Source: an uncultured Aquimarina sp. (lineage in GTDB: Bacteria > Bacteroidota > Bacteroidia > Flavobacteriales > Flavobacteriaceae). From it: a DNA stretch of 64,000 nt. Where the stretch lies: assembly GCA_947496555.1 (NCBI GenBank), contig CANMDH010000021.1:32743-96742 (forward strand). Direction: 5' to 3'. Position numbers and translations under genes: made by a program. Numbering within the stretch: position 1 is the stretch's first letter; every line of letters begins with the position of its first letter. Below, piece by piece: positions 55,055-63,987 of this stretch. Below the pieces are notes generated by a model. That model worked only from the letters and a program-made list of their open reading frames with translations, made no database searches and was not told the origin of the DNA.

Positions 55055-56556
55055 TAGCCTACAAAAAAATAATTCCTTTATTGAGTATTCTATATATCGG
55101 TTGTTCTGATAATACCTTAATGAAACAAGATATTTTTAATGCTCAGGGCGAAATCGCCGGAGAAGTAACACAAAACAGTGTGATTCTGCAATCAAGGCTC
55201 ACTGCCAATGATACATTAATTAATGGAGATATACCAGGCAAGAATGGTATTGCCAGATTTGAGTGGAGTGAAAACGAAGATTTTTCCGACTCGAAAACTA
55301 CTAGATGGCTTAATTCCACAGAAGAAAACGATTTCATAATAAAGACAAGGATAGCGAATCTTATAGAAGGCACTAAATATCACTATCGTTTACGATACGG
55401 TAAAGACACCATAAATACTTTTTTAGGAAACACAAGATCGTTTAGAACCTTACCCCATTCCAAAAGTGATCAACCAGTAGATTTTATTGTTACTTCTTGT
55501 TTTAATTATTATCGATTTCATTATGGTAGATTAGATGATCCAAATGCCGGTTATCAAGGAGAAGATAGACATCTGGGATATCCTGGGTTATCGACCATAA
55601 CATCTCTTAATCCTGATTTTGTTGTTTTTACCGGGGATAATGTATATTATGACACGCCGCAAACAGAGTCTTTAAGGGCAAAAACACAATCTGAACTTCG
55701 TAAAAAATGGCATGAACAATTTATTCAGCCCAGATTCATAGAGCTATTTTCAAAAACGGCGACATACTGGGAGAAAGATGACCACGATCATCGTTTTAAT
55801 GATTCTGATACCATTACAAATTTTGTTCGGCTAGCTCATCTTATGGCTAACAGTAATATCGATTCTACGGGACTTGACGAACCATCACATCAATTAGGCA
55901 TAAAAACCTTCCGGGAACAAGTACCAGTTATAGATCCTGAAAACCCTGATGCAGTCACGTACCGTACCTATAGAATCAATAAACACTTACAAATCTGGTT
56001 TACCGAGAACAGAGATTATCGAAGCCCAAATGCTATGCAAGATGGTCCTGGAAAAAGTATTTGGGGAGAACAACAAAAAATATGGTTAAAACATACCTTA
56101 CTCGATAGTGATGCAGACTTTAAAATACTAATATCTCCAGGCCCACTTATTGGGCCTGATGATGCTTATAAAAATGATAACCATGTCAATCATAACGGAT
56201 TTAGGCATGAAGGGCAGGATTTCTTGAATTGGACTGCCGAAAACAGATCAAAAATTGGTAATTTTTATATAGTTCATGGCGACAGACATTGGCAATATCA
56301 TTCGGTTGATCCGCATAATATTGAAGAATTTTCTGTTGGAGCTATTGATGACTCTAATGCGAGAATGCCAAGATTACCGGGTGATCCTAAATCTACAGAC
56401 CCCAAAGGTAAAATTAAACAACCGTATGTGGCTTCAAAAGTCTCGGGCGGGTTTTTAAGAATAAGAACAAACTCAAATAAAGATAACGGATCTTTGCAAT
56501 TTACCTTTTATGACCAAAAAGGTAAAGTTCTTTATAAAATGAATTATGCTAATTGA
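55051..56556 (+). CDS. PhoD-like metallophosphoesterase lipoprotein
   Basis: A 501-residue protein with lipobox YIGCSDN. An Fn3-like N-terminal domain (about 30-140; GEVTQNSVILQSRL, GTKYHYRLRYG) is followed by a PhoD-like metallophosphatase core: VTSCFNYYRF, VVFTGDNVYYD, WEKDDHDHRFND, TENRDYRSP and VHGDRHWQYHSVDP. It is only distantly similar to the PhoD-like protein at 44165..45991, and several motif positions differ, so the two may act on different esters. It is the last gene of the long co-oriented enzyme run; a 212-nt gap follows. Confidence 0.77.
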   Translation: MIAYKKIIPLLSILYIGCSDNTLMKQDIFNAQGEIAGEVTQNSVILQSRLTANDTLINGDIPGKNGIARFEWSENEDFSDSKTTRWLNSTEENDFIIKTRIANLIEGTKYHYRLRYGKDTINTFLGNTRSFRTLPHSKSDQPVDFIVTSCFNYYRFHYGRLDDPNAGYQGEDRHLGYPGLSTITSLNPDFVVFTGDNVYYDTPQTESLRAKTQSELRKKWHEQFIQPRFIELFSKTATYWEKDDHDHRFNDSDTITNFVRLAHLMANSNIDSTGLDEPSHQLGIKTFREQVPVIDPENPDAVTYRTYRINKHLQIWFTENRDYRSPNAMQDGPGKSIWGEQQKIWLKHTLLDSDADFKILISPGPLIGPDDAYKNDNHVNHNGFRHEGQDFLNWTAENRSKIGNFYIVHGDRHWQYHSVDPHNIEEFSVGAIDDSNARMPRLPGDPKSTDPKGKIKQPYVASKVSGGFLRIRTNSNKDNGSLQFTFYDQKGKVLYKMNYAN

Positions 56557-56716
56557 AATAAGTATATTCAGTTATTAATAAATCACTCAAACGTTTTCGT
56601 ATCCGTTATTTTCTTTAGAATCCTTGTTATTTTTAAGCAAACCCTCTATTATCCAACAATTTACTAATACTAAAACCAACACTCATCCAATTCATTTCTT
56701 TTCTGTTTATTGATTA

Positions 56717-56744
56717 TTTGTTAATTTGACATATTTTTAACAAA
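56717..56744. promoter_or_regulatory. Inverted repeat upstream of the sensor-regulator gene
   Basis: TTTGTTAA (56717..56724) and TTAACAAA (56737..56744) form a perfect 8-bp inverted repeat with a 12-nt spacer, ending 24 nt before the start codon. It could be a binding site, for example for autoregulation. In AT-rich DNA such repeats can arise by chance. The rest of the 56557..56768 gap shows nothing recognisable. Confidence 0.3.
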
Positions 56745-56768
56745 AGAAGATTGTTGTAAAACATCTAA

Positions 56769-59708
56769 ATGCATTCGTCATTAACCAAAATAACATCTCG
56801 ATTTATTGGAACAGTTTTGCTTCTTGCATTTTTTTCCTTTTGGAGCAGTAACGCCCAACAAAAGTGGAAAAAAGTATCTGAAGTAACTAATTATTCTAAT
56901 AACGATATCGGTAAAGCTGCACCCAAGACCTTCGATATTGCGCAGGACTCACAAGGGTTATTATATTTTGCTAATGAATATGGATTGTTAGAATTTACCG
57001 GTAGTTCATGGAAAATTTTACTCCAACCCAACAATCGTTCTCCTATAAGTTCATTACTCTCCTATGGTTCTCGCATATATGTTGGAAGTATTAATGAAAT
57101 AGGGTATACAGCAAAGAACATTTTTAATCAAATATATTATATATCACTAAATGATCTATTACCTGAAAACTGTACCAATTTTTCACAAGTATGGGGAATC
57201 TTCGAAATTCAGAATAACATCTATTTTTGTTCTAGTGATCAGTTCATAAAGTATGATATCTCAGAAAACAAAATACATTGTATCAATAGTAGTAAAGGTA
57301 TTAAACATGCTACAAAAATCAATAACAATCTATATTTCATTGACAACTCAAACACAATTAATATTCTTGTCGGGGACGAAATAAAACAAGCTTTCTCCTC
57401 CAATTATTTTTCAAATAATACTATTGAGCGAATACTTCCCTACGGAAATAATTCATTCTTAATTTTCACCGATAACAACGGTGTTTACTCATTAAAAAAC
57501 AATCAACTCCTACCATGGGGAAATACAACGCATTTTAATTTATCAAATACAAATATCTCTTCGGGAATTCTTTTAAATAATGGTGTTTATTGTTTAGGGA
57601 CGACCAACAGCGGTGTTTTATTTTTTGATAAGGAAGGAAACCTTTTACAAAAATTGAATAGGGACAATAAACTCCTTAGCAATACCATTTTAAATTTATA
57701 TACAGATGAATCCGAAAATTTATGGATTACCTTAGAAGGAAGTATTAGCTATGTAGAGTTAAAATCTCCATTTTATACGCTATCAGAAAATGAAGGAATA
57801 TTTGGCACTACCTACGATGTTAAGAAGCTTAACGATACACTATATGTAGCAACTTCTAACGGATTATATCATAGTAAATGGCCCCAAGACAACTATACAG
57901 ATACTTTTAAACAAGTATTGGGAGTTGAAGGTCAAATCTGGAATTTATCTATCATTGACAACGAACTTCTTATTGGCGCTCATAATGGTTCATTTATCCT
58001 TAAAAATAATACTGCTAATTATATAAGCCATATTAAAGGAGGGTGGAACTTTGTCAAAATACCAGGAAATAGAGATTTAATTCTTCAAGGAACCTATTCT
58101 GGGTTAGTTGTTTACCAAAAGGTTGATGGAATATGGAAGTTAAGAAATAAGATAGAAGGGTTTGATGAAACTGCAAGAGAAGTACGATTTGATGACAATT
58201 ACAACATATGGATATCACATGGGTATAAAGGTATTTTTCATTCGCGATTAGATTCTATATATACTAGGGTGCTTGAATCTACTTTATATGATCAGCAAAA
58301 GGGATTCCCAAGTAATTTATTTATTAGTTTATTAGATACAAATGATCAGCAATTATTCGGTACCCAGCTTGGAGTATATCATTACAACAAGAAAACAGAT
58401 TCAATGATTGTTGATCGTAAATACACTAGTATTCTTACCAATCATAATCTGGTAAGACGTCTAAACCACATTTCAGAAAATGAAGTACTCTTTATTCAGG
58501 GATATGATAGAGATGATGATATAGGGATTATAGATTTCTCACCAAACGGAGATCATACCATTAAGAGAGTACCGTTTCAACGGTTGAAAACACAACTTAT
58601 TCCGGCCTTTGAAAAGTTCATTCCCTTTGATAATGATGATTTGGGATTTACTTCCAAAAATGGTTTAATCATCTATCGCAAAGATGACCGCCCCGATTAC
58701 AACAAAGAGTTCACTACCTTAGTAAAAAACGTAATGATCAAAGATTCTACCTTATATGGTAATGTAGAGGATTATGTTACCGATATAAGAAAAGATTCTA
58801 TTTCTGAACCTATTCCTTTTAATCTTAATAAATTAAGCTTTTCTTATGTAGCTCCATTTTATCAATATCCGAAATCGGTAGTATACCAAACTTATTTAGA
58901 AGGTCTCGACGAAGATTGGTCTGAATGGAATATCGAAAATCAGAAAGAATATAACTTTTTACCATCTGGCGAATATACTTTTAAAGTTCGAGCAAAAAAT
59001 ATATATAATAAAATTGGAAAAGAGGCTACTTATAAATTTGAAATAAAGCCACCATGGTATAGGTCAATTCCCATGTATTTTGTTTATGCAACCTTGCTTA
59101 TTCTTATTTTATACACTTTTATTCATATAAAAAATGATCAGCGCAAAAAAAGTATGGAAAAGCTAAAAATTGCTCATAAGAAGGAAATTGAACTTCAAAA
59201 GATAAAATTTGAAGAAAAAAGACTTAAAGCCAAAAACGAAAAAATAAAAAAAGACAATAGGTCCCTAAAAGAAAATCTTGAAGCCAGAAATAAAGAGTTA
59301 GCCTCATCTGCCATGCAAATGGTTCAGATTGATAATCAGTTATTACAACTTAAGAAATCTCTCGATGAGATTTATAATCAGTCTGAAGGCTTTTTAAGGA
59401 AGCAGTTAAGAGACACTATAAAAACGATTGATAATCAAATAAAAGGTGATAATAACTGGAAACATTTTGAAACACATTTCAATCAAATCCATGATAACTC
59501 ATTAGAGCGTTTAAAAGAAGAATATCCAGACCTTAATCATAGAGAAATACGATTATGTGCCTACCTAAAGTTGAATTTATCAAGCAAAGAAATTGCACCT
59601 TTAATGGGTATTTCTTATCGGGGAGTTGAGTCTTTACGCTTTAGAGTTCGTAAAAAAATGAACCTTGACACCTTGGTGAATCTTACCGATTACATAATAC
59701 GATTTTAG
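56769..59708 (+). CDS. Membrane sensor-transcription factor: Reg_prop propeller, Y_Y_Y domain, TM helix, LuxR-like HTH
   Basis: A 979-residue one-component regulator. Signal peptide (1-29); a periplasmic beta-propeller of Reg_prop-like repeats (about 40-640; FDIAQDSQGLLYFANEYGLL, LYTDESENLWITLEG); a Y_Y_Y domain (about 690-765; LEGLDEDWSEWN, LPSGEYTFKVRAKN); one transmembrane helix (about 775-793); a Lys/Glu-rich coiled coil (about 795-900); and a C-terminal LuxR-type HTH (LNHREIRLCAYLKLNLSSKE with ISYRGVESLRFRVRKKM). There is no histidine kinase or receiver domain, so DNA binding is probably coupled directly to ligand sensing across the membrane. It likely controls the neighbouring GH26-like gene and perhaps the upstream enzymes. 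Confidence 0.9.
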   Translation: MHSSLTKITSRFIGTVLLLAFFSFWSSNAQQKWKKVSEVTNYSNNDIGKAAPKTFDIAQDSQGLLYFANEYGLLEFTGSSWKILLQPNNRSPISSLLSYGSRIYVGSINEIGYTAKNIFNQIYYISLNDLLPENCTNFSQVWGIFEIQNNIYFCSSDQFIKYDISENKIHCINSSKGIKHATKINNNLYFIDNSNTINILVGDEIKQAFSSNYFSNNTIERILPYGNNSFLIFTDNNGVYSLKNNQLLPWGNTTHFNLSNTNISSGILLNNGVYCLGTTNSGVLFFDKEGNLLQKLNRDNKLLSNTILNLYTDESENLWITLEGSISYVELKSPFYTLSENEGIFGTTYDVKKLNDTLYVATSNGLYHSKWPQDNYTDTFKQVLGVEGQIWNLSIIDNELLIGAHNGSFILKNNTANYISHIKGGWNFVKIPGNRDLILQGTYSGLVVYQKVDGIWKLRNKIEGFDETAREVRFDDNYNIWISHGYKGIFHSRLDSIYTRVLESTLYDQQKGFPSNLFISLLDTNDQQLFGTQLGVYHYNKKTDSMIVDRKYTSILTNHNLVRRLNHISENEVLFIQGYDRDDDIGIIDFSPNGDHTIKRVPFQRLKTQLIPAFEKFIPFDNDDLGFTSKNGLIIYRKDDRPDYNKEFTTLVKNVMIKDSTLYGNVEDYVTDIRKDSISEPIPFNLNKLSFSYVAPFYQYPKSVVYQTYLEGLDEDWSEWNIENQKEYNFLPSGEYTFKVRAKNIYNKIGKEATYKFEIKPPWYRSIPMYFVYATLLILILYTFIHIKNDQRKKSMEKLKIAHKKEIELQKIKFEEKRLKAKNEKIKKDNRSLKENLEARNKELASSAMQMVQIDNQLLQLKKSLDEIYNQSEGFLRKQLRDTIKTIDNQIKGDNNWKHFETHFNQIHDNSLERLKEEYPDLNHREIRLCAYLKLNLSSKEIAPLMGISYRGVESLRFRVRKKMNLDTLVNLTDYIIRF

Positions 59709-59826
59709 GTCTTTATTTTGCTAAAAACCTTCTGTCAGTTCACCAACATCCGGTTTGCGTAGTAAAACTGTAGTCCACTAGTGTTTTAAGAGTATTCACA
59801 TTATAAAATCTTCAAAAAAGGTGTTT

Positions 59827-59834
59827 TAATTTTG
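59827..59834 (+). promoter_or_regulatory. Candidate -7 element for the GH26-like gene
   Basis: TAATTTTG matches TAnnTTTG perfectly, 52 nt before the start codon. No good TTTG -33 element was found at the usual distance, so this may be an activator-dependent promoter. A 9-bp direct repeat GTGTTTTAA occurs at 59781..59789 and 59821..59829, the second copy overlapping this element. Confidence 0.3.
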
Positions 59835-59852
59835 ATTAGTTACCAAAATATG

Positions 59853-59869
59853 TAACGATTATTTCGTTA
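59853..59869. promoter_or_regulatory. Inverted repeat upstream of the GH26-like gene
   Basis: TAACGA-TTATT-TCGTTA is a perfect 6-bp inverted repeat with a 5-nt spacer, ending 17 nt before the ATG and downstream of the candidate -7. It could be an operator or part of the leader. The remaining gap (59709..59886) holds no other recognisable element. Confidence 0.3.
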
Positions 59870-59886
59870 TTCTAAAATCACTAATC

Positions 59887-62800
59887 ATGTTAATCATGTT
59901 AATCATTAATAAAACAAAAAGCGCACTTCTATTTTTCCATTTAGTATTGATAGGATGTTTTGCTTCATTTTCACAAAACACCATACCAGGCAAGTTCGCT
60001 CCAACCAATGGAAATACTATGCTCATCATAGGTCAGGATTTAGGATCTGTGGCAGGTTATGTAAATAGTGGTCGATTCCCTACTCCTGCCGGAGTAACTA
60101 TGTATACAGATGTATATACTATGGGAGGACTAAATAGCATTACCAACTACGGTGCCGGAAACATTGGTTCACAGGCAGCATTAGATCAGTACCCTAATTC
60201 GGCTCTCGCTATTGGTCTGTGGATGGTAGAAGAGGCAGATGGCCAGGGAGAAGATCACCCCAACGGATTAACCGAGATTGTAAACGGACAACATAATGAT
60301 GAATTAGACAAATTTGCCGCTTTTGCTAATAGAAATGCTCCCAGACCTATTTACTTAAGAATAGGTTATGAGTTTGATGGACCATGGAACAACTATGACC
60401 CTAATAAATATCAAGCAGCATATCAATATATTGTAAATTACCTGAATCAGAAACAAGTTGCCAATGTGGCTTACGTATGGCAGTCTGCCACCTGGGGTGC
60501 TACACCGGCCAATGGTATTGATAGCTATTATCCCGGAGACCAATATGTAGACTATGTTGGGCTTTCTTTTTTCTTTTTTGACCAAAATTTTAATGGAAAT
60601 AACCTGGATTATATTTTAAACTTTGCCAGAACCAGAAACAAACCTATTATGATGGCCGAAGTTTCTGCACAATACTATGAGTTTGATCAAGGCACATATC
60701 ACCCATTTGATAATCCAGGTTCACCTCAACAGTTAGGAGGACAAGGTATATGGAATCAATATTTCAGGGATCAACTTATCCCGTTTATAGATGATAACAG
60801 AGATGTAATACGAAGCGTTGCCTATATTAATGCTGATTGGCAATCGCAACCACAATGGAAATGGCCAGATGCCAATAATGGTTTTTGGGGAGATACCAGA
60901 ATCGAAGCAAACAATACCATTGCCAATAATTGGAACTCGTATATAAACAATGGAAATTTTCTTCACGGGGGGCCAAATTTATTAAGTGATTTAGGAATTA
61001 CAAGTGGTCCCACTCCAACTTGTAGCGATGGTATACAAAATGGAGATGAAACGGGAGTAGACTGTGGTGGAAGCTGTCAGCCGTGTCAAACTCCACCAAC
61101 TTGCAATGATGGTATTCAGAACGGAGATGAAACTGGTGTTGATTGTGGAGGTAGCTGTACACCTTGTTCTCCTGGAGGAGGTGATATAACCACAAAAATA
61201 GAAGCTGAAAGTGGAAATTTAACGGGACAGGCTCAATATTACAATGATGGATCTGCAAGCAATGGCCAGGGGATAGCTTATTTAGATGGGATTGGTAATG
61301 GATTCACAATCACCAACGCTCCTAAAGCAGACAAAGTAGCGTTTATCTATGCCTCCCAAAATTCTGGAAAAATCTCGATACGTGTAAATGGCCAAGACAA
61401 GGGTGATCTTAATTTTACTTCAAACGGTACTTGGGTTGGATCATATACTACAGCCACATTAGATGTTGTGGTATCTGAAGGAGATTCTTTTCAGGTGATT
61501 AATAATAATGGAGATGTCGCATTAAATGTAGATTATCTCAATTTTATAAGTCAAAATAATGGAGGGGGCAATGAGCCTTGTACAGGATCTGATATTCCAA
61601 ATGCTTCGGTAAGCAAGACCGATGAGGGTTTACAAGGAGCAAATGATGGGAGTATTACATTTAGTTTCTCTGATACTACCGGAAGAACAAATATAGAATT
61701 TAGTATCAATGGCGGTTCTAGTTATCCCTATAATGTTGCGGACAATAGTGGATCAACTACAGTATCTAATTTATCTCCAGGAACCTATCAATTATATACC
61801 AGATGGGGAAATAATGAATGTCCTCAAAACCTTGGATCAGTTACTATAAATGCAGGCGATACAGGTAGTGGATGCACCGATTGTATAAACTTTGATCAAA
61901 CCGGAACCTCCTCGTTCTCTAACCAGGATAATGCAGCGAACATAGTTATTCAAGATAACGGATCTACTGCAGTATTAACAGACAATACATGGCGAAGAAC
62001 CAATACCAAATATACTATTACAGAAAATACTATCCTGGAATTTGAGTTTCAAAGCACGTCGCAAGGAGAAATTCATGGTATTGGTTTTGACAGTGATGAA
62101 TCCTTAACTTCATCTCAAATTTTTCAGCTATATGGAACCCAAAACTGGGGGAATCGTGATTTTGATTATTCTCCTAGTGGTTATGCTTCTTTTAGTATTC
62201 CTGTTGGTGATTTTTATACCGGTACTGATATGTACCTGGTACTAGTAAACGACTTTGATAATGGATCTGGTAACACGAGTAGTTTTCGTAATGTTAGAAT
62301 TTTTGAAAATATAACAACACCTACCTGTAACGATGGCATTCAGAATGGAGATGAAACTGGAGTCGACTGCGGAGGTAGTTGTCAGCCTTGCAGCACAGGC
62401 AGTCTAAGTGCAAAATTGCTTCCTCCCAATGATAAAATTCTACTTACCATTGGACAGGATCTTAAAACTATCAAAGACTACAATGATGGTGGTGTACAAG
62501 ACAAAGGATTTCCAATAATGGGAGGAACTACAACATATATTTCTTTCTATAGTATATTAAACTCTCAATTTCCACAATATGGAGCCCTTGGAGAAACCTC
62601 AAATGGTGGAATTGCAACCAACGGAAATGGTACTACAATTGATGTTGATTGGGGAGCTGGACCTTTGAATGCGCGTAGCTCTATTCTGGCATATCCGAAT
62701 TCGAGTTTATCCATTGGATTAAGTATGACTGAAGGCGAAGCTACCGGAACCGGAATTAATTATTGGTGTCAAGGATGTTTGGCGCAAGTAGGACAAGGGC

Positions 62801-63867
62801 AATGGGATAATCAAATCAAAAGGTTGGCTACGTTCTGTAAAAAGTATGGCAATCGAGCTATTTATTTAAGAATAGGCTATGAATTTGATGGAAATTGGAA
62901 TGTTGGTTATGAGAACCGAACTAATTATATCAATGCATATAGACGTGTTGTTGATATAATGCGTGCCGAAGGTGTTACCAATGTTGCCTATGTATGGCAA
63001 TCAAGCTCGTCTCCTATCGATGATGTATTAGATATTCAATTTGGTGAGGGTAACTTTGGAAATATTGAAAGCTGGTATCCAGGAGATAATTATGTAGATT
63101 GGATGGGATTATCATGGTTTGTTACTCCCGATGAAACAACTTCTGTTTTACCAGGAATACCTACACAGAGAGAAAAAGCCAATGAGGTTGTTTCTCTTGC
63201 CCGAAGTAAAAATAAACCGGTATATATCGCAGAATCCACTCCTCAGGGATATGATTTGGTAAACCTGGGAGATTGTAACATATCTTCGGTATGGGATGGT
63301 ACTGCCGCTCAAGGATGTACAAACAAGTCGTCAAGCCAACTCTGGAATGAATGGTTTGCTCCTTTCTTCGAATATATTTATGCTAATAGCGATGTTATAC
63401 GACAAGTACATTACATCAACGCGAATTGGGAAGATGATACAGCCCTATTTGGTCAAGGAAACAGAGCAAACGGATATTGGGGTCGCGCAGGAGTACATGT
63501 AAATACTACTATTTCCAGTTATTGGAAAACTGAAATAGAAAAACCAATATGGTTACATGGTAGCAGTAATCTAAATAACCAGCTTTTACAGTCACAATTA
63601 TTATCTAATACTAAGCAAGCTGAAAAACATGACCCTCAAATACTATTATATCCAAATCCAACTGACGGAGTATTTGCTGTAAGAGGCAGAAATCTTAACC
63701 AGATAATGATTAGTGATCTAAATGGAAGAGTTATTAAAGATCTAACTACAAATCCCATGGATCAAGAACTAAGAATCAATATACAGGATATTCAAAAAGG
63801 AATGTACTTGGTAACAATTAAGAATACTAGCAATACCAAAACTATAAAGCGACTTATCATTAATTAA
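59887..63867 (+). CDS. Secreted protein with two GH26-like catalytic domains, CBM-like modules and T9SS sorting domain
   Basis: A 1326-residue modular enzyme. Signal peptide (to ~33); first GH26-like barrel (~36-370; acid/base Glu162 in LRIGYEFDG, nucleophile Glu258 in MMAEVSAQ); two Cys-rich 22-residue repeats; a CBM6/35-like module (~436-560; IEAESGNLTG); two beta-rich modules (~565-660, ~668-810); a third Cys-rich repeat; a second GH26-like barrel (~845-1240; Glu999 in LRIGYEFDG, Glu1116 in YIAESTPQ); a T9SS domain (~1250-1326). GH26 covers beta-mannanases and beta-1,3-xylanases; specificity is not readable. The two domains are diverged, not a recent duplication. Three tandem 9-mers (TAATCATGT, TAATCATGT, TAATCATTA) span the start and give a second in-frame ATG at 59896. 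Likely regulated by the sensor upstream. Confidence 0.8.
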   Translation: MLIMLIINKTKSALLFFHLVLIGCFASFSQNTIPGKFAPTNGNTMLIIGQDLGSVAGYVNSGRFPTPAGVTMYTDVYTMGGLNSITNYGAGNIGSQAALDQYPNSALAIGLWMVEEADGQGEDHPNGLTEIVNGQHNDELDKFAAFANRNAPRPIYLRIGYEFDGPWNNYDPNKYQAAYQYIVNYLNQKQVANVAYVWQSATWGATPANGIDSYYPGDQYVDYVGLSFFFFDQNFNGNNLDYILNFARTRNKPIMMAEVSAQYYEFDQGTYHPFDNPGSPQQLGGQGIWNQYFRDQLIPFIDDNRDVIRSVAYINADWQSQPQWKWPDANNGFWGDTRIEANNTIANNWNSYINNGNFLHGGPNLLSDLGITSGPTPTCSDGIQNGDETGVDCGGSCQPCQTPPTCNDGIQNGDETGVDCGGSCTPCSPGGGDITTKIEAESGNLTGQAQYYNDGSASNGQGIAYLDGIGNGFTITNAPKADKVAFIYASQNSGKISIRVNGQDKGDLNFTSNGTWVGSYTTATLDVVVSEGDSFQVINNNGDVALNVDYLNFISQNNGGGNEPCTGSDIPNASVSKTDEGLQGANDGSITFSFSDTTGRTNIEFSINGGSSYPYNVADNSGSTTVSNLSPGTYQLYTRWGNNECPQNLGSVTINAGDTGSGCTDCINFDQTGTSSFSNQDNAANIVIQDNGSTAVLTDNTWRRTNTKYTITENTILEFEFQSTSQGEIHGIGFDSDESLTSSQIFQLYGTQNWGNRDFDYSPSGYASFSIPVGDFYTGTDMYLVLVNDFDNGSGNTSSFRNVRIFENITTPTCNDGIQNGDETGVDCGGSCQPCSTGSLSAKLLPPNDKILLTIGQDLKTIKDYNDGGVQDKGFPIMGGTTTYISFYSILNSQFPQYGALGETSNGGIATNGNGTTIDVDWGAGPLNARSSILAYPNSSLSIGLSMTEGEATGTGINYWCQGCLAQVGQGQWDNQIKRLATFCKKYGNRAIYLRIGYEFDGNWNVGYENRTNYINAYRRVVDIMRAEGVTNVAYVWQSSSSPIDDVLDIQFGEGNFGNIESWYPGDNYVDWMGLSWFVTPDETTSVLPGIPTQREKANEVVSLARSKNKPVYIAESTPQGYDLVNLGDCNISSVWDGTAAQGCTNKSSSQLWNEWFAPFFEYIYANSDVIRQVHYINANWEDDTALFGQGNRANGYWGRAGVHVNTTISSYWKTEIEKPIWLHGSSNLNNQLLQSQLLSNTKQAEKHDPQILLYPNPTDGVFAVRGRNLNQIMISDLNGRVIKDLTTNPMDQELRINIQDIQKGMYLVTIKNTSNTKTIKRLIIN
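61021..61086 (+). repeat. Cys-rich 22-residue linker repeat, copy 1
   Basis: Encodes a Cys-Ser-Asp-Gly-Ile-Gln-Asn-Gly-Asp-Glu-Thr-Gly-Val-Asp-type unit with four Cys (C379 to C400), probably paired as disulfides. It lies between the first GH26-like barrel and copy 2. Confidence 0.85.
61102..61167 (+). repeat. Cys-rich 22-residue linker repeat, copy 2
   Basis: Second copy (C406 to C427), five residues after copy 1 and nearly identical in protein but with many synonymous base changes, so the duplication is old or under protein-level selection. Confidence 0.85.
62326..62391 (+). repeat. Cys-rich 22-residue linker repeat, copy 3
   Basis: Third copy (C814 to C835) just before the second GH26-like barrel. 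The repeats therefore mark the boundaries of the catalytic modules and may act as rigid, disulfide-stabilised spacers. Confidence 0.85.
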
Positions 63868-63944
63868 GTCAGGTTCGACTTACACTGGGGATAGTCTTCT
63901 GGTGGTACTAATTACTTATGAGAAAAGGAGGCTGTAAACTGAAC

Positions 63945-63987
63945 TCTGTCTGAGTTAAATTTTAATCATTAATTTTATTCAGACAGA
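63945..63987. repeat. Inverted repeat near the right window edge
   Basis: TCTGTCTGA (63945..63953) and TCAGACAGA (63979..63987) are perfect 9-bp inverted arms separated by 25 AT-rich bases. An ATG follows at 63991 and may open the next gene, but only ten bases are visible. The element could be an operator or part of a mobile-element end. A small hairpin (TAAGTC/GACTTA, around 63866..63883) without a T run overlaps the end of the GH26-like gene. Confidence 0.4.

Noticed and set aside
61021-62391. Repeats resembling a CRISPR-like array
   Set aside because: The three units are in frame within one gene, encode Cys-rich linkers and differ by synonymous changes; spacing is irregular and there are no cas genes.
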